This document shows positions 36,295 to 45,806 of a stretch of 64,000 nucleotides of DNA, in pieces. This DNA comes from an uncultured Flavobacteriaceae bacterium (GTDB lineage Bacteria; Bacteroidota; Bacteroidia; Flavobacteriales; Flavobacteriaceae). Within the stretch, counting starts at the first letter, position 1. Every line of letters starts with the position of its first letter. A program made the translations under genes and the position numbers. The stretch covers positions 434,001-498,000 of the forward strand of contig CAJYAG010000002.1 in NCBI GenBank assembly GCA_913065125.1. Reading direction: 5' to 3'. The notes below the pieces were generated by a model, which had not been told where the DNA came from, did not search any database, and was given only the letters and a program-made list of their open reading frames with translations.

Positions 36295-36310
36295 AGTTGC
36301 CGTCGCAACT
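36295..36310 (+). promoter_or_regulatory. Palindromic operator before the second RND operon
   Basis: AGTTGC-CGTC-GCAACT, perfect 6-base arms with a 4-base spacer. It sits directly before a -7 box TATTTTTG (36316-36323), so a bound protein would block that promoter. The arms differ from the GGTAAC palindrome, so another regulator is expected. Confidence 0.5.
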
Positions 36311-36360
36311 AACAGTATTTTTGTAAAAATGAAATTTAAAAGAAAATTTTTTTTTTAGAT

Positions 36361-36368
36361 TAACTTTG
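36361..36368 (+). promoter_or_regulatory. -7 box (TAACTTTG) proximal to the second RND operon
   Basis: TAACTTTG fits TAnnTTTG and lies 22 bases before the ATG at 36391. With the box at 36316 it may form a second, tandem promoter. Confidence 0.45.
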
Positions 36369-36390
36369 CAGACTTTTATAACTATTTAGC

Positions 36391-37503
36391 ATGAGAAAAA
36401 TAATTCTTTCAGTATTGGGTGTATTACTAATTGTTTCAGCACTATTTTTAGCAAAATACATGGTTGATACTAAGCAAAAACCAAAACCAAAATATAGCAA
36501 AACCGTTAAAACTGTTTTTGTAGAAAAAGTAACAAATAAAGAAATTCCTATTGTAATTAAAGCAAGCGGTAACTTAGTTGCTAAACATAAAATAGAATTG
36601 TTTTCTGAAGTTCAAGGTGTATTACACACAACAAAAAAAGAATTTAAAGCTGGAGTAAAATTTTCAGAAAATGAAACCCTCTTAAGTATAAATAGCGATG
36701 AGTTTTATGCAAGTTTACAATCTCAAAAAAGTAACTTAATTAATCTTATTACAGCAATAATGCCAGATATTCGATTAGATTTTCCAAAAGAATTTAAGAA
36801 ATGGCAAACCTATTTAAATAATTTTGACATTCATAAATCAACTCCAGAGCTGCCAAATTTTTCTACTGATAAAGAAAAGTATTTTGTGTCTGGAAAAGGA
36901 ATAACAACTAGTTATTTTAATGTTAAAAACTCAGAAGTAAAATTAAATAAGTATACTATTAAAGCACCGTACAACGGAATTTTAACGGAAGCTTTTGTTA
37001 CTGATGGATCGTTGGTTAGAGCAGGACAAAAATTAGGAGAATTTATAGATCCATCCATTTTTGAAATGGAAGTTTCTATCAATGCTGGTTTTGCAGATTT
37101 ACTTAAAATTGGCAATAGTGTTTCTCTAACAAACTTAGAAAGAACAAAAACCTATACCGGAAAAGTAATTCGTGTTAACGGTAAAGTAGATTTGGCTTCT
37201 CAAACTATCAAAGTATTTATAGAAGTTGCTCATAAAGACTTAAAAGACGGAATGTATCTAGAAGCAAATGTGGTGGCAAAATCAGAAGAAAATGCCTTCG
37301 AAATTTCTAGAAAATTATTGATAAATAACAATAGCATTTATACTGTAAAAGACACCATTTTAAAACTTTTAAAAGTAAATCCTGTATATTTTAATGCAGA
37401 AACGGTGGTTGTTAAAGGTATAGAAAATAACACTTCGGTTTTAACACAATCTGTTCCTGGAGCTTTTGACGGAATGGTTGTTAAAATTCAAAAAAAGAAC
37501 TAA
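36391..37503 (+). CDS. RND efflux membrane-fusion protein (HlyD type)
   Basis: The 370-residue product has one N-terminal membrane anchor (about residues 4-24, no lipobox), then the split lipoyl domain (VVIKASGNLVAKHKIELFSEVQG and YTIKAPYNGILTEAFVTDGSLVRAGQKLGEF) around a short hairpin, and a beta-barrel. The helical hairpin is shorter than in AcrA. It is the first gene of a three-gene operon with the pump 3 bases further and the TolC-like channel at the end. Confidence 0.92.
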   Translation: MRKIILSVLGVLLIVSALFLAKYMVDTKQKPKPKYSKTVKTVFVEKVTNKEIPIVIKASGNLVAKHKIELFSEVQGVLHTTKKEFKAGVKFSENETLLSINSDEFYASLQSQKSNLINLITAIMPDIRLDFPKEFKKWQTYLNNFDIHKSTPELPNFSTDKEKYFVSGKGITTSYFNVKNSEVKLNKYTIKAPYNGILTEAFVTDGSLVRAGQKLGEFIDPSIFEMEVSINAGFADLLKIGNSVSLTNLERTKTYTGKVIRVNGKVDLASQTIKVFIEVAHKDLKDGMYLEANVVAKSEENAFEISRKLLINNNSIYTVKDTILKLLKVNPVYFNAETVVVKGIENNTSVLTQSVPGAFDGMVVKIQKKN

Positions 37504-37506
37504 AGG

Positions 37507-40500
37507 ATGAAAAAAATAATTACATATTTCATCAAATATCCTGTAGCTGTAAATGTCTTTATAATTGCATTTGTAGCATTTGGAATTATTGGTATTTCAG
37601 GAATGAAATCTTCATTCTTTCCTTTAGTAGATTCACAATTAATTAGCATCAACCTTACCTATCCAGGAGCTTCTCCTGAAGAAATTGAAGAAGGAGTTGT
37701 TTTAAAAATTGAAGATAATTTAAAAGGAATTGTTGGTGTAGAAAGAGTAACATCTGTTTCTAGAGAAAATTCTGCGTCTGTAAATGTAGAGGTTGTAAAA
37801 GGTAAAAATATTGATATTGTTTTATCAGATGTGAAAAATGCTGTTGATCGAGTTCCGTCTTTTCCATCTGGAATGGAACCTCCAGTAATAGCAAAAGTAG
37901 AAAGTACAAGACCAACGATTAGTTTTACAATAAGTGGAGAAGGTTTGTCTTTAAAATCTTTGAAAGATTATGCAAGAAAAATTGAAAACGATTTAAGAAG
38001 TTTTGAAGGAATTTCTCAAGTTGCGTTATCTGGTTTTCCAGATGAAGAAATAAAAATCTCTGTTCGAGAAAACGATTTAAGAGCGTATAAATTATCTATT
38101 GCAGAAGTAACAGCGGCTGTTAGAAACACCAATCTTTTAATTACTGGAGGAAACATAAAAACCGATGAAGAAGATTATTTAATTAGAGCTAGAAATAGAT
38201 CCTATTATGGTGTAGAATTGCAAAATTTAATTGTTAGAACTACAACAGCAGGTAACATTATCAGACTAAAAGATGTTGCAGAAGTAAGAGATTCTTGGTC
38301 AGAAAATCCAGATAGACTTTATTATAACGGAGACGTTGCAATTAATGTAACTGTTAGTAATACAAACAATGAAGATTTAATTTCTTCCGCTGATAAAATT
38401 AAAGAATACATTTATAAATTCAATCAAGAAAATAGCAATGTAATCTTAAATATTTCTAGTGATGCCTCTATTACATTAAACCAAAGAACACAATTATTAT
38501 TTGAAAATGGTCTAATGGGAATTCTTCTTGTACTGTTTTTCTTAGCATTATTTTTAAATGCTAGATTGGCTTTTTGGGTTGCATTTGGATTGCCAATTTC
38601 TTTCTTAGGAATGTTTATTTTCGCCGCTCAACTAGGCGTTACCATCAATGTATTATCTCTTTTTGGGATGATTATCGTTATTGGTATTTTGGTAGATGAT
38701 GGAATTGTAATTGGAGAAAACATTTACCATCATTATTACGATTTAGGAAAGTCTAAAATCAATGCTGCAATAGATGGAACTATGGAAGTTATTCCGCCAA
38801 TTGTGTCAGCAATTTTAACGACAATTATTGCTTTTTCCACCTTCTACTTTGTTGATGGAAGAATAGGAAGTTTCTTTGGAGAAGTTTCTACAATTGTTAT
38901 ACTAACATTAAGTGTTTCGTTAATAGAAGCATTAATTATATTACCAGCACATATTGCACATTCAAAAGCGCTTTCAAGAAAAAGAAAGGAAAACGGATTT
39001 GTAAAAAAACAGAGTAAAATAGAAGTATTTTTTAGAAATGCAAATAGCAAAGCAGACGGATTATTAGTTTTTGTTAGAGACACTTATTTTGTGCCTTTTT
39101 TAAGATTTTGCTTAAAGTATAAACTCTTAGCATTTGCAATTCCAATTGCATTATTAATATTTAGTTTTGCTGCTATTGGTGGCGGAACAGTTAAAACGTC
39201 ATTTTTCCCATCAATTGCAAGTGATCGAATTCAGGTTACCTTAAAAATGCCACAAGGAACAAATGATAAAATTACAGATTCTATTATTTCTGTAATCGAA
39301 GACAAAGTTTGGCTGGTAAGTGAAGAGTTTACAGAAAAACAAACTGGCAATATTAGAGTTATAGAAAACGTCATTAAAAGAGTTGGGCCAGGAACAGCAA
39401 ACGCAACCTTAACAATAAATTTATTACCCGGAGAATCTAGAGAATTTTCATCACCTGAAATTACAAATGCAATTAGAGAAAAAGTCGGAAAAATCTACAG
39501 TGCAGAAAGCCTCACTTTTGGTTCTGGAGGAAATTTTGGAGGAAGTCCAATAGCTGTTTCTTTACTAGGAAACAATATTTCTGAATTAAAAGCAGCAAAA
39601 GAATTGCTGAAAGCAGAGTTAGAAAAAAACTCATTATTAAAAGATATTTCCGATAATGATCCTGCAGGAATAAAAGAAGTTCGTATCAAATTAAAAGACG
39701 ATGCATATCTTTTAGGATTAAACTTACAATCGGTAATGAGTCAAGTGCGTTTTGCTTTTTTTGGTTCGCAAGCACAACGTTTTCAAAGAGGACAAGACGA
39801 AATAAAAGTTTGGGTTCGTTACAACAAAAAAGACAGATCTTCTATCAAGAATTTAGACGACATGCGTATTGTAACTCCAACAAACGAACGAGTTCCTTTT
39901 TCAGAAATTGCAACGTATAAAATAGAACGAGGAGATATTGCCATCAATCATTTAAGCGGTAAAAGAGAAATTCAAATTACGGCAGATATGAAAACGCCTG
40001 GAGAAAGCGCTACGGATATTTTAGAAGATATTAAAATACGTGTTATGCCAGAAATTATTTCTAAATACGCAACTGTAACACCTTTATATGAAGGACAAAA
40101 TAGAGAGGCAAAAAAGACAATAGATTCTGTAAAAATTGTAGGACCAATTATTTTAATCTTAATTTATTTAGTCATCGCTTTTACTTTTAGATCGTATAGT
40201 CAACCAATTTTATTAATTCTCTTGATTCCTTTCAGTATGATTGGTGTTGTTTGGGGACATTATTTTCACAATTTTGCGATTGGTATTTTATCTTGGTTAG
40301 GAATTATTGCCTTAATCGGAATTATGGTCAACGATGGACTGGTTTTAATTGGAAAATTTAATACGTATCTAAAAGAAGGAATGAAATATGATGAAGCGTT
40401 AATTCAAGCAGGAAAATCACGTTTTAGAGCTATTGTTTTAACTTCTTTAACCACAGTTGCGGGTTTAGCTCCGTTATTATTAGAAAAAAGTAGACAAGCG

Positions 40501-40704
40501 CAATTTTTAAAACCAATGGCTATTTCAATTTCTTACGGAATTGCAGTTGCAACCATTTTAACTTTAGTTTTATTACCATTGTTATTATCTGTTTCTAATC
40601 AGATAAAAGTAGGCATCAAATGGTTAAAAACAGGAGAAGATGTAACACAGGAAGAAGTAGAAAGAGCTATTATCGAATCTAAATTTGAACATGATGAAGA
40701 ATAA
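37507..40704 (+). CDS. RND family efflux transporter permease, HAE-like
   Basis: The 1065-residue product has the RND opening YPGASPEEIEEGVVLKIEDNLKGI, the two periplasmic loops, and TM4 with the Asp pair in GILVDDGIVIGEN (Asp397 and Asp398). It is therefore HAE-like, not CzcA-like. The C-terminal half repeats the fold (ALIGIMVNDGLVLIGKF). It is only distantly similar to the pump at 32426, so the two are not a recent duplication. The substrate is not readable. Confidence 0.95.
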   Translation: MKKIITYFIKYPVAVNVFIIAFVAFGIIGISGMKSSFFPLVDSQLISINLTYPGASPEEIEEGVVLKIEDNLKGIVGVERVTSVSRENSASVNVEVVKGKNIDIVLSDVKNAVDRVPSFPSGMEPPVIAKVESTRPTISFTISGEGLSLKSLKDYARKIENDLRSFEGISQVALSGFPDEEIKISVRENDLRAYKLSIAEVTAAVRNTNLLITGGNIKTDEEDYLIRARNRSYYGVELQNLIVRTTTAGNIIRLKDVAEVRDSWSENPDRLYYNGDVAINVTVSNTNNEDLISSADKIKEYIYKFNQENSNVILNISSDASITLNQRTQLLFENGLMGILLVLFFLALFLNARLAFWVAFGLPISFLGMFIFAAQLGVTINVLSLFGMIIVIGILVDDGIVIGENIYHHYYDLGKSKINAAIDGTMEVIPPIVSAILTTIIAFSTFYFVDGRIGSFFGEVSTIVILTLSVSLIEALIILPAHIAHSKALSRKRKENGFVKKQSKIEVFFRNANSKADGLLVFVRDTYFVPFLRFCLKYKLLAFAIPIALLIFSFAAIGGGTVKTSFFPSIASDRIQVTLKMPQGTNDKITDSIISVIEDKVWLVSEEFTEKQTGNIRVIENVIKRVGPGTANATLTINLLPGESREFSSPEITNAIREKVGKIYSAESLTFGSGGNFGGSPIAVSLLGNNISELKAAKELLKAELEKNSLLKDISDNDPAGIKEVRIKLKDDAYLLGLNLQSVMSQVRFAFFGSQAQRFQRGQDEIKVWVRYNKKDRSSIKNLDDMRIVTPTNERVPFSEIATYKIERGDIAINHLSGKREIQITADMKTPGESATDILEDIKIRVMPEIISKYATVTPLYEGQNREAKKTIDSVKIVGPIILILIYLVIAFTFRSYSQPILLILLIPFSMIGVVWGHYFHNFAIGILSWLGIIALIGIMVNDGLVLIGKFNTYLKEGMKYDEALIQAGKSRFRAIVLTSLTTVAGLAPLLLEKSRQAQFLKPMAISISYGIAVATILTLVLLPLLLSVSNQIKVGIKWLKTGEDVTQEEVERAIIESKFEHDEE

Positions 40705-42010
40705 TATATACACAATCATTTTAATTGTTTCGCTTTCATTTCAAGCAACAGCACAAGAGATTTTAACTAAAAAAGAAGCGTTAAAAATAACTTTAGAAAA
40801 TAACTACGGAATTAAAATTGCCAACAATAATATTGCAATTGCCAACAACAATAAAAACGTTTTAAACTCTAAATTTTTACCAACTGTTTCGGCTTCTTCT
40901 GGTGCAAATTACAGAAGAGATAATCAAGAAATTACAAGACAAGACAATACCGTTACAACAGTTGATGGAGCAATTACTAAATCGTATAATGCTTCTTTAA
41001 ATGTAAACTATACAATTTTTGATGGTTTAGGAAGAAAATACAACTATGAAGTATTAAAAGAAACGTACAATTTATCAGAATTACAAGCAAAAGAAACGAT
41101 AGAAAACACGTATTTACAGTTGTTTACTTTGTATTTTCAAATTGCTAGATTGTCAGAAAATAACAACAATTTAAAAGAAGCTTTAAACATTTCTAAACGT
41201 CGTTTAGAAAGAGCAAAATACAAACATGAATTTGGACAATCCACAAAGTTAGAATTGTTAAATGCCGAGGTGGATGTGAATAATGACAGCATTGCGCTCA
41301 TCAATTCTAAGCAGCAATATTTGAATGCAAAAAGAAGTTTAAATATTGTATTGGGTCAACAAAAAGAAATTGATTACAATGTTGAAACAGATGTTACTTT
41401 TAATCCAGTTTTAAATTTTGACGAATTATTAAACAAAGCAAAAGCAAATAATGTTTTATTAAAAAAGACAGAAAAAAACCTTGCAATTAGCGAGTTTAAT
41501 ATCAAAATAAACAAAGCAAGTTTTTTACCTAAAGTTGGGTTGTCAACTTCTTATGGATGGAATAAAAGTGAAAATCCATCCACCTCTTTTTCTGCTGCTT
41601 CCAACTCAAACGGGTTAAATGCAGGATTAAATCTTACCTGGAATATTTTTGATGGAGGAAGCACAAAAACAAGAGTTGCAAACTCTAAAATTGCGTTAGA
41701 AAACCAACAGATTTTATTACAACAACAAAACGAAACTTTAGAGAACAATTTAAAAAATACTTGGTCTTTATACAACAACAAATTGTTTGTTTTAAAAGCG
41801 CAAGAACAAAATGTAGTTTCGAGTCAAAATAACTTTGATAGAACAAAAGAACGTTACAATTTAGGACAAGTTACTTCGATTGAATTTAGACAAGCGCAAA
41901 TCAATTTAATTAACAGTAAAACAGCATATAATAACACAAAATACGACGCTAAATTGATTGAATTAGAATTATTACAATTAACAGGAGATTTGCTAAATAC
42001 AGAAATTTAG
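40691..42010 (+). CDS. TolC-family outer-membrane efflux channel
   Basis: The 439-residue product has a signal peptide ending QATAQ, two helical repeats, and the conserved GQSTKLELLNAEVDVNND and GQVTSIEFRQAQINLINSK segments. It completes the second tripartite pump. The start overlaps the pump gene by 14 bases (ATG 40691, or the adjacent ATG at 40694; an upstream TTG is less likely), so translation is coupled. A strong terminator follows. Confidence 0.92.
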   Translation: MMKNNIYTIILIVSLSFQATAQEILTKKEALKITLENNYGIKIANNNIAIANNNKNVLNSKFLPTVSASSGANYRRDNQEITRQDNTVTTVDGAITKSYNASLNVNYTIFDGLGRKYNYEVLKETYNLSELQAKETIENTYLQLFTLYFQIARLSENNNNLKEALNISKRRLERAKYKHEFGQSTKLELLNAEVDVNNDSIALINSKQQYLNAKRSLNIVLGQQKEIDYNVETDVTFNPVLNFDELLNKAKANNVLLKKTEKNLAISEFNIKINKASFLPKVGLSTSYGWNKSENPSTSFSAASNSNGLNAGLNLTWNIFDGGSTKTRVANSKIALENQQILLQQQNETLENNLKNTWSLYNNKLFVLKAQEQNVVSSQNNFDRTKERYNLGQVTSIEFRQAQINLINSKTAYNNTKYDAKLIELELLQLTGDLLNTEI

Positions 42011-42027
42011 AAGCAAATTTAAAGCAT

Positions 42028-42060
42028 AAAAAAGAGCGGATATTTATCCGCTCTTTTTTA
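42028..42060 (+). terminator. Terminator of the second RND operon
   Basis: A perfect 14-base stem, AAAAAAGAGCGGAT with ATCCGCTCTTTTTT, loop ATTT. The A run on one side lets it work in both directions. Confidence 0.92.
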
Positions 42061-42092
42061 TTTATTATTACTGCCCAAGAGTAAGCTGCTAA

Positions 42093-42109
42093 AAGAGTCT
42101 GAGACTCTT
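42093..42109 (-). terminator. Hairpin at the end of the acyl-CoA dehydrogenase gene
   Basis: AAGAGTC-TGA-GACTCTT. It overlaps the stop codon of the - strand gene. The T run after it is short, so its strength is uncertain. Confidence 0.5.
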
Positions 42110-43286
42110 ATTTAAAAGCATTGAGTCCTGTAATGTCTAAACCAGTAATTAATAAGTGAATATCGTGTGTTCCTTCGTAGGTAATTACACTTTCTAAATT
42201 CATAGAATGACGCATAATTGAATATTCGCCCGTAATTCCCATTCCTCCTAACATTTGTCTTGCTTCTCTAGCAATGTTTATTGCCATGTCAACATTATTC
42301 CGTTTTGCCATAGAAATTTGAGCAGAAGTAGCTTTGTCTTCGTTACGTAAAACTCCTAAACGCCAAGTTAACAATTGCGCTTTGGTAATTTCTGTAATCA
42401 TTTCGGCTAATTTCTTTTGTTGTAATTGAAACTGACCAATTGGTTTTCCAAACTGAATACGTTCTTTAGAATAACGTAAAGCTGTATCGTAACAATCCAT
42501 TGCAGCACCAATTGCACCCCAAGCGATTCCGTAACGAGCAGAGTCTAAACAACCTAACGGCGCTCCTAATCCAGATTTATTTGGTAATAAGTTTTCTTTC
42601 GGAATTTTTACGTTATCAAAAATTAATTCTCCAGTTGATGATGCTCTTAACGACCATTTATTATGTGTTTCTGGCGTAGAAAAACCTTCCATTCCGCGCT
42701 CTACAATTAAACCATGAATTCTACCTTCTTCATTTTTTGCCCAAACTACAGCAACCTGTGCAAAAGGGGCATTCGAAATCCACATTTTTGCTCCGTTTAA
42801 AAGATAATGATCTCCCATATCTTTAAATTTTGTTTCCATTCCGCTTGGATTAGAACCGTGATTTGGTTCTGTCAATCCGAAACAACCAATCCATTCACCA
42901 GAAGCTAATTTTGGCAAATATTTTTGACGTTGTTCTTCGTTTCCATATTTCCAAATAGGATACATTACCAATGATGATTGTACAGAAGCAGTAGAACGAA
43001 CACCAGAATCTCCACGTTCAATTTCTTGCATAATCAATCCGTAAGAAATTTGATCCAATCCTGCTCCACCATATGCTGAAGGAATATAAGGACCAAAAGC
43101 ACCAATTTCTGCCAATCCATTGATGATTTGCTTTGGAAATTCTGCTTTTTGAGCGTAGTCTTCAATAATGGGAGAAACTTCTCTTTTCACCCATTCTCTT
43201 GCTGCGTCTCTAACTAATTTATGCTCTTCGGTTAATAAATCATCTATTTGATAATAATCTGGAGCTTGAAATAAATCTGGTTTCAT
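42108..43286 (-). CDS. gcdH: Acyl-CoA dehydrogenase, glutaryl-CoA dehydrogenase-like
   Basis: FAD enzyme that oxidises and decarboxylates glutaryl-CoA to crotonyl-CoA in lysine/tryptophan breakdown. The 392-residue product has the SVRSTASVQSSL-type segment (SGVRSTASVQSSLVM) with the Arg that holds the glutaryl carboxylate in human GCDH, the FAD-binding GCFGLTEPNHGSNPSGMET, and the catalytic Glu in VITYEGTHDIHLLITG. These point to GCDH rather than a straight-chain dehydrogenase. It follows the Rieske gene on the same strand by 70 bases. Confidence 0.85.
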   Translation of the reverse strand: MKPDLFQAPDYYQIDDLLTEEHKLVRDAAREWVKREVSPIIEDYAQKAEFPKQIINGLAEIGAFGPYIPSAYGGAGLDQISYGLIMQEIERGDSGVRSTASVQSSLVMYPIWKYGNEEQRQKYLPKLASGEWIGCFGLTEPNHGSNPSGMETKFKDMGDHYLLNGAKMWISNAPFAQVAVVWAKNEEGRIHGLIVERGMEGFSTPETHNKWSLRASSTGELIFDNVKIPKENLLPNKSGLGAPLGCLDSARYGIAWGAIGAAMDCYDTALRYSKERIQFGKPIGQFQLQQKKLAEMITEITKAQLLTWRLGVLRNEDKATSAQISMAKRNNVDMAINIAREARQMLGGMGITGEYSIMRHSMNLESVITYEGTHDIHLLITGLDITGLNAFK

Positions 43287-43356
43287 TATAATTGAATTGA
43301 TTGAAGTATCAAAAGTAAATATTACTTCTGATATAGAAATGGATTAACTTAATTTT

Positions 43357-44439
43357 TTAGTCGTTTAAAAATTCTGCAAGCAATCTGTGAAAGTGATGAA
43401 CACCTTGTTCTCTAGTTGGAGAAAATCGCCCGGCTTTATAAAAAGAAGATTTTACACCTTTTTGTACTTGTTCTACAACAAATTCATCTTCTTGTTGTAC
43501 TTTATCAATATCTCCACTTGCGCCTTTGTTTAATTTTGTTGAATCTAAAACATAAGAAATAAAAGACACTTTGGTACTATTCAAATCCAGAGGCTTTACA
43601 ATATTTACTGATAATCCCCACGGATAAAAGTTAAACATCATATTCGGGAAAACCCAATAATAATAAGCGGCTACATTTTTACCATAATCGACGTGACTAT
43701 CTGGCAAATCAAAAACTTCTGTTGTTTCGTCTGTATAACCAATTTGCAAATTGCAATATTCGTATACTTCTGTTTTGTAGCTTCCATAATCCAACACATC
43801 ATTCAAATCTGGATGTACAAAAGGAACATGAAAACCTTCTAAATAATTATCACAGTACAACGCCCAATTTGCATTGACGATATAATCTTTTGAAAGAGAA
43901 GCGTTGAGGGTAAGCTCATCCAACGGTAAAAAACCAATGCGTTCGTTCATTTTATCAAGCACTTGCTGAAAATCAAACGCTGGATTTAAACCTGCAAACA
44001 AAAATTTTCCCCATTTTTTTATCGGAAATTTGTGTAAATTATCACAAGGTCTTGGAAAATTTTCTGTCTGATCAAATTCAGGCATGTATTCAAATTCGCC
44101 ATTTAAATTGAATCTTCTTCCGTGATAAAAACAGGTTAGTTTTTTTGATTTCCCATGATTTAAAGCAACTAAATTTCCTCTGTGTGTACATACATTTGTC
44201 AAACAATTAATTTCTTCATTTTTGTTTTTTGTCAATACTAATGGCTCGGTTAAATAACCATCTAGTAACACAAATGGATGCACAGATTGTGTATGTGGAA
44301 CTAAATTTTCATCTCCAACCCATTGCCAAGATTTTAAAAAAACCTTCTCTTTTGTAGCTTCAAAAATAGTTTTGTCTTTATAAAAAAAGGCAGGTAATGT
44401 TTCTGCTTTTTTAATATCTGGGTGAACATTGAACTTCAT
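43357..44439 (-). CDS. Rieske-type ring-hydroxylating/N-demethylating oxygenase, alpha subunit
   Basis: The 360-residue product has the Rieske 2Fe-2S ligands C84-x-H86 and C103-x2-H106 (CTHRG and CFYHG) and the mononuclear iron site motif DNYLEGFHVPFVHPD with His204 and His209. Layout and length match alpha subunits of aromatic or quaternary-amine oxygenases (choline or betaine monooxygenase type). No ferredoxin or reductase gene is adjacent. The substrate is unknown. The neighbours (dehydrogenase, amino-acid transporter, dimethylargininase) suggest amine or amino-acid catabolism. Confidence 0.88.
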   Translation of the reverse strand: MKFNVHPDIKKAETLPAFFYKDKTIFEATKEKVFLKSWQWVGDENLVPHTQSVHPFVLLDGYLTEPLVLTKNKNEEINCLTNVCTHRGNLVALNHGKSKKLTCFYHGRRFNLNGEFEYMPEFDQTENFPRPCDNLHKFPIKKWGKFLFAGLNPAFDFQQVLDKMNERIGFLPLDELTLNASLSKDYIVNANWALYCDNYLEGFHVPFVHPDLNDVLDYGSYKTEVYEYCNLQIGYTDETTEVFDLPDSHVDYGKNVAAYYYWVFPNMMFNFYPWGLSVNIVKPLDLNSTKVSFISYVLDSTKLNKGASGDIDKVQQEDEFVVEQVQKGVKSSFYKAGRFSPTREQGVHHFHRLLAEFLND

Positions 44440-44495
44440 AATCAGTTGGTTAATTAATTGTATCTTCGAGATTTGCTTCTAAAAATACACAAAAT

Positions 44496-45806
44496 ATGAG
44501 TTCTAATCAGAAAAAAATTGGATTAATAACCACTACTTCTTTAGTAGTTGGAAATATGATTGGAGCAGGAATTTTTTTATTACCTGCGTCACTTGCAGAA
44601 TACGGAAGTATTAGTTTATTTGGTTGGTTATTTACAGCAACCGGAGCCATCATTTTGGCAAAAATATTTAGCAATTTCAGTAAAATCATTGTCAATAAAA
44701 GTGGTGGACCATACACGTATTCTAAAGAAGGTTTTGGAGTTTTTATTGGGTTTTTAGTCGCTTGGGGTTATTGGATTTCTTGTTGGATAAGCAATGCGGC
44801 AATTGCTATTGCAATTATTGGCGCGTTGAGTTTTTTCTTCCCAATTTTAGAAACCAATTCTATGTTGGCTGTTGTCATTGGTTTAAGTATGATTTGGTTT
44901 TTTACTTGGGTCAATTCTAAAGGAGTAAAAGCTTCTGGAAAAGTACAAGTAGTTACTACAATTTTAAAACTATTGCCATTAGTTTTTGTGATTTTAATTG
45001 GCGGATTCTTTTTTAGCTTAGATAATTTTCCAGATTTTAATTTAACTGGCGAAAGTAATTTTGAAACATTTCCTGTAGTTGCAGCATTAACATTGTATGC
45101 TTTTTTAGGAATTGAAAGTGCAAGTATTCCTGCCGAAAATGTAAAAAACCCTGGGAAAAATGTTTCAAAAGCAACCATGTTGGGAACTATAATTACCACA
45201 TGTATTTATATTTTTGGAACCATTGTTTTATTTGGAATTTTACCTACGGATGTTTTAAAAGGTTCTGCAGCACCTTTTGCAGAAGCAGGAAGAATAATTG
45301 GAGGAGAATACGCTGGTTATTTTGTTGCAGTCGGAGCAGCAATATCAGGGATTGGCGCATTAAATGGTTGGATTTTAATCGTTGCTCAAATCCCGATGGC
45401 GGCAGCAAAAGATAAAATGTTTCCAAGAATATTTAAAAAAGAAAACAAAAATGGCGCTCCGGTTTTAGGTTTAATTATTGGAAGTATATTAAGTTCAATA
45501 GTAATGTTGATGAACTTTTCGGAAGGATTGGTAGATCAATTTACATTTATGGTAAACTTAACGGTTTTAACATGTTTGGTACCATATTTATTTGTTTCGG
45601 CAGCATATATTATTGTCTTAATTGAAAGAAAAATTCATTTGAATAGCATTCTAAAAACCTTTGTTCTTGGCTTATTAGGATTTTCCTATTCGGTTTGGGC
45701 AATTTATGGTTCTGGAGCAGATGTTGTTTTTTACGGATTTTTACTATTATTGTTGGGAATACCCTTTTACGCATTGATGCAGTGGAATAAAACAAAAGAA
45801 AAATGA
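44496..45806 (+). CDS. APC-family transporter, AdiC-like
   Basis: The 436-residue product has 12 probable membrane spans and follows E. coli AdiC (arginine/agmatine exchanger) closely. It has the GNMIGAGIFLLPASLA helix 1, CWISNAAIAI (Asn100 at the AdiC substrate Asn), TLYAFLGIESASIPAENVKNP, and the helix 8 NGWILIVAQ with the gating Trp. The AdiC Trp in TM6 is Tyr here. A basic amino acid or methylated arginine is a fair guess, since the next gene, overlapping by 4 bases (ATGA), is a dimethylargininase-like hydrolase. Confidence 0.88.
   Translation: MSSNQKKIGLITTTSLVVGNMIGAGIFLLPASLAEYGSISLFGWLFTATGAIILAKIFSNFSKIIVNKSGGPYTYSKEGFGVFIGFLVAWGYWISCWISNAAIAIAIIGALSFFFPILETNSMLAVVIGLSMIWFFTWVNSKGVKASGKVQVVTTILKLLPLVFVILIGGFFFSLDNFPDFNLTGESNFETFPVVAALTLYAFLGIESASIPAENVKNPGKNVSKATMLGTIITTCIYIFGTIVLFGILPTDVLKGSAAPFAEAGRIIGGEYAGYFVAVGAAISGIGALNGWILIVAQIPMAAAKDKMFPRIFKKENKNGAPVLGLIIGSILSSIVMLMNFSEGLVDQFTFMVNLTVLTCLVPYLFVSAAYIIVLIERKIHLNSILKTFVLGLLGFSYSVWAIYGSGADVVFYGFLLLLLGIPFYALMQWNKTKEK

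Noticed and set aside
36329..36358. Nine-residue upstream frame (KFKRKFFF) before the second RND operon
   Set aside because: It is made of A and T runs and overlaps the spacer of the proximal promoter, so it is probably chance.
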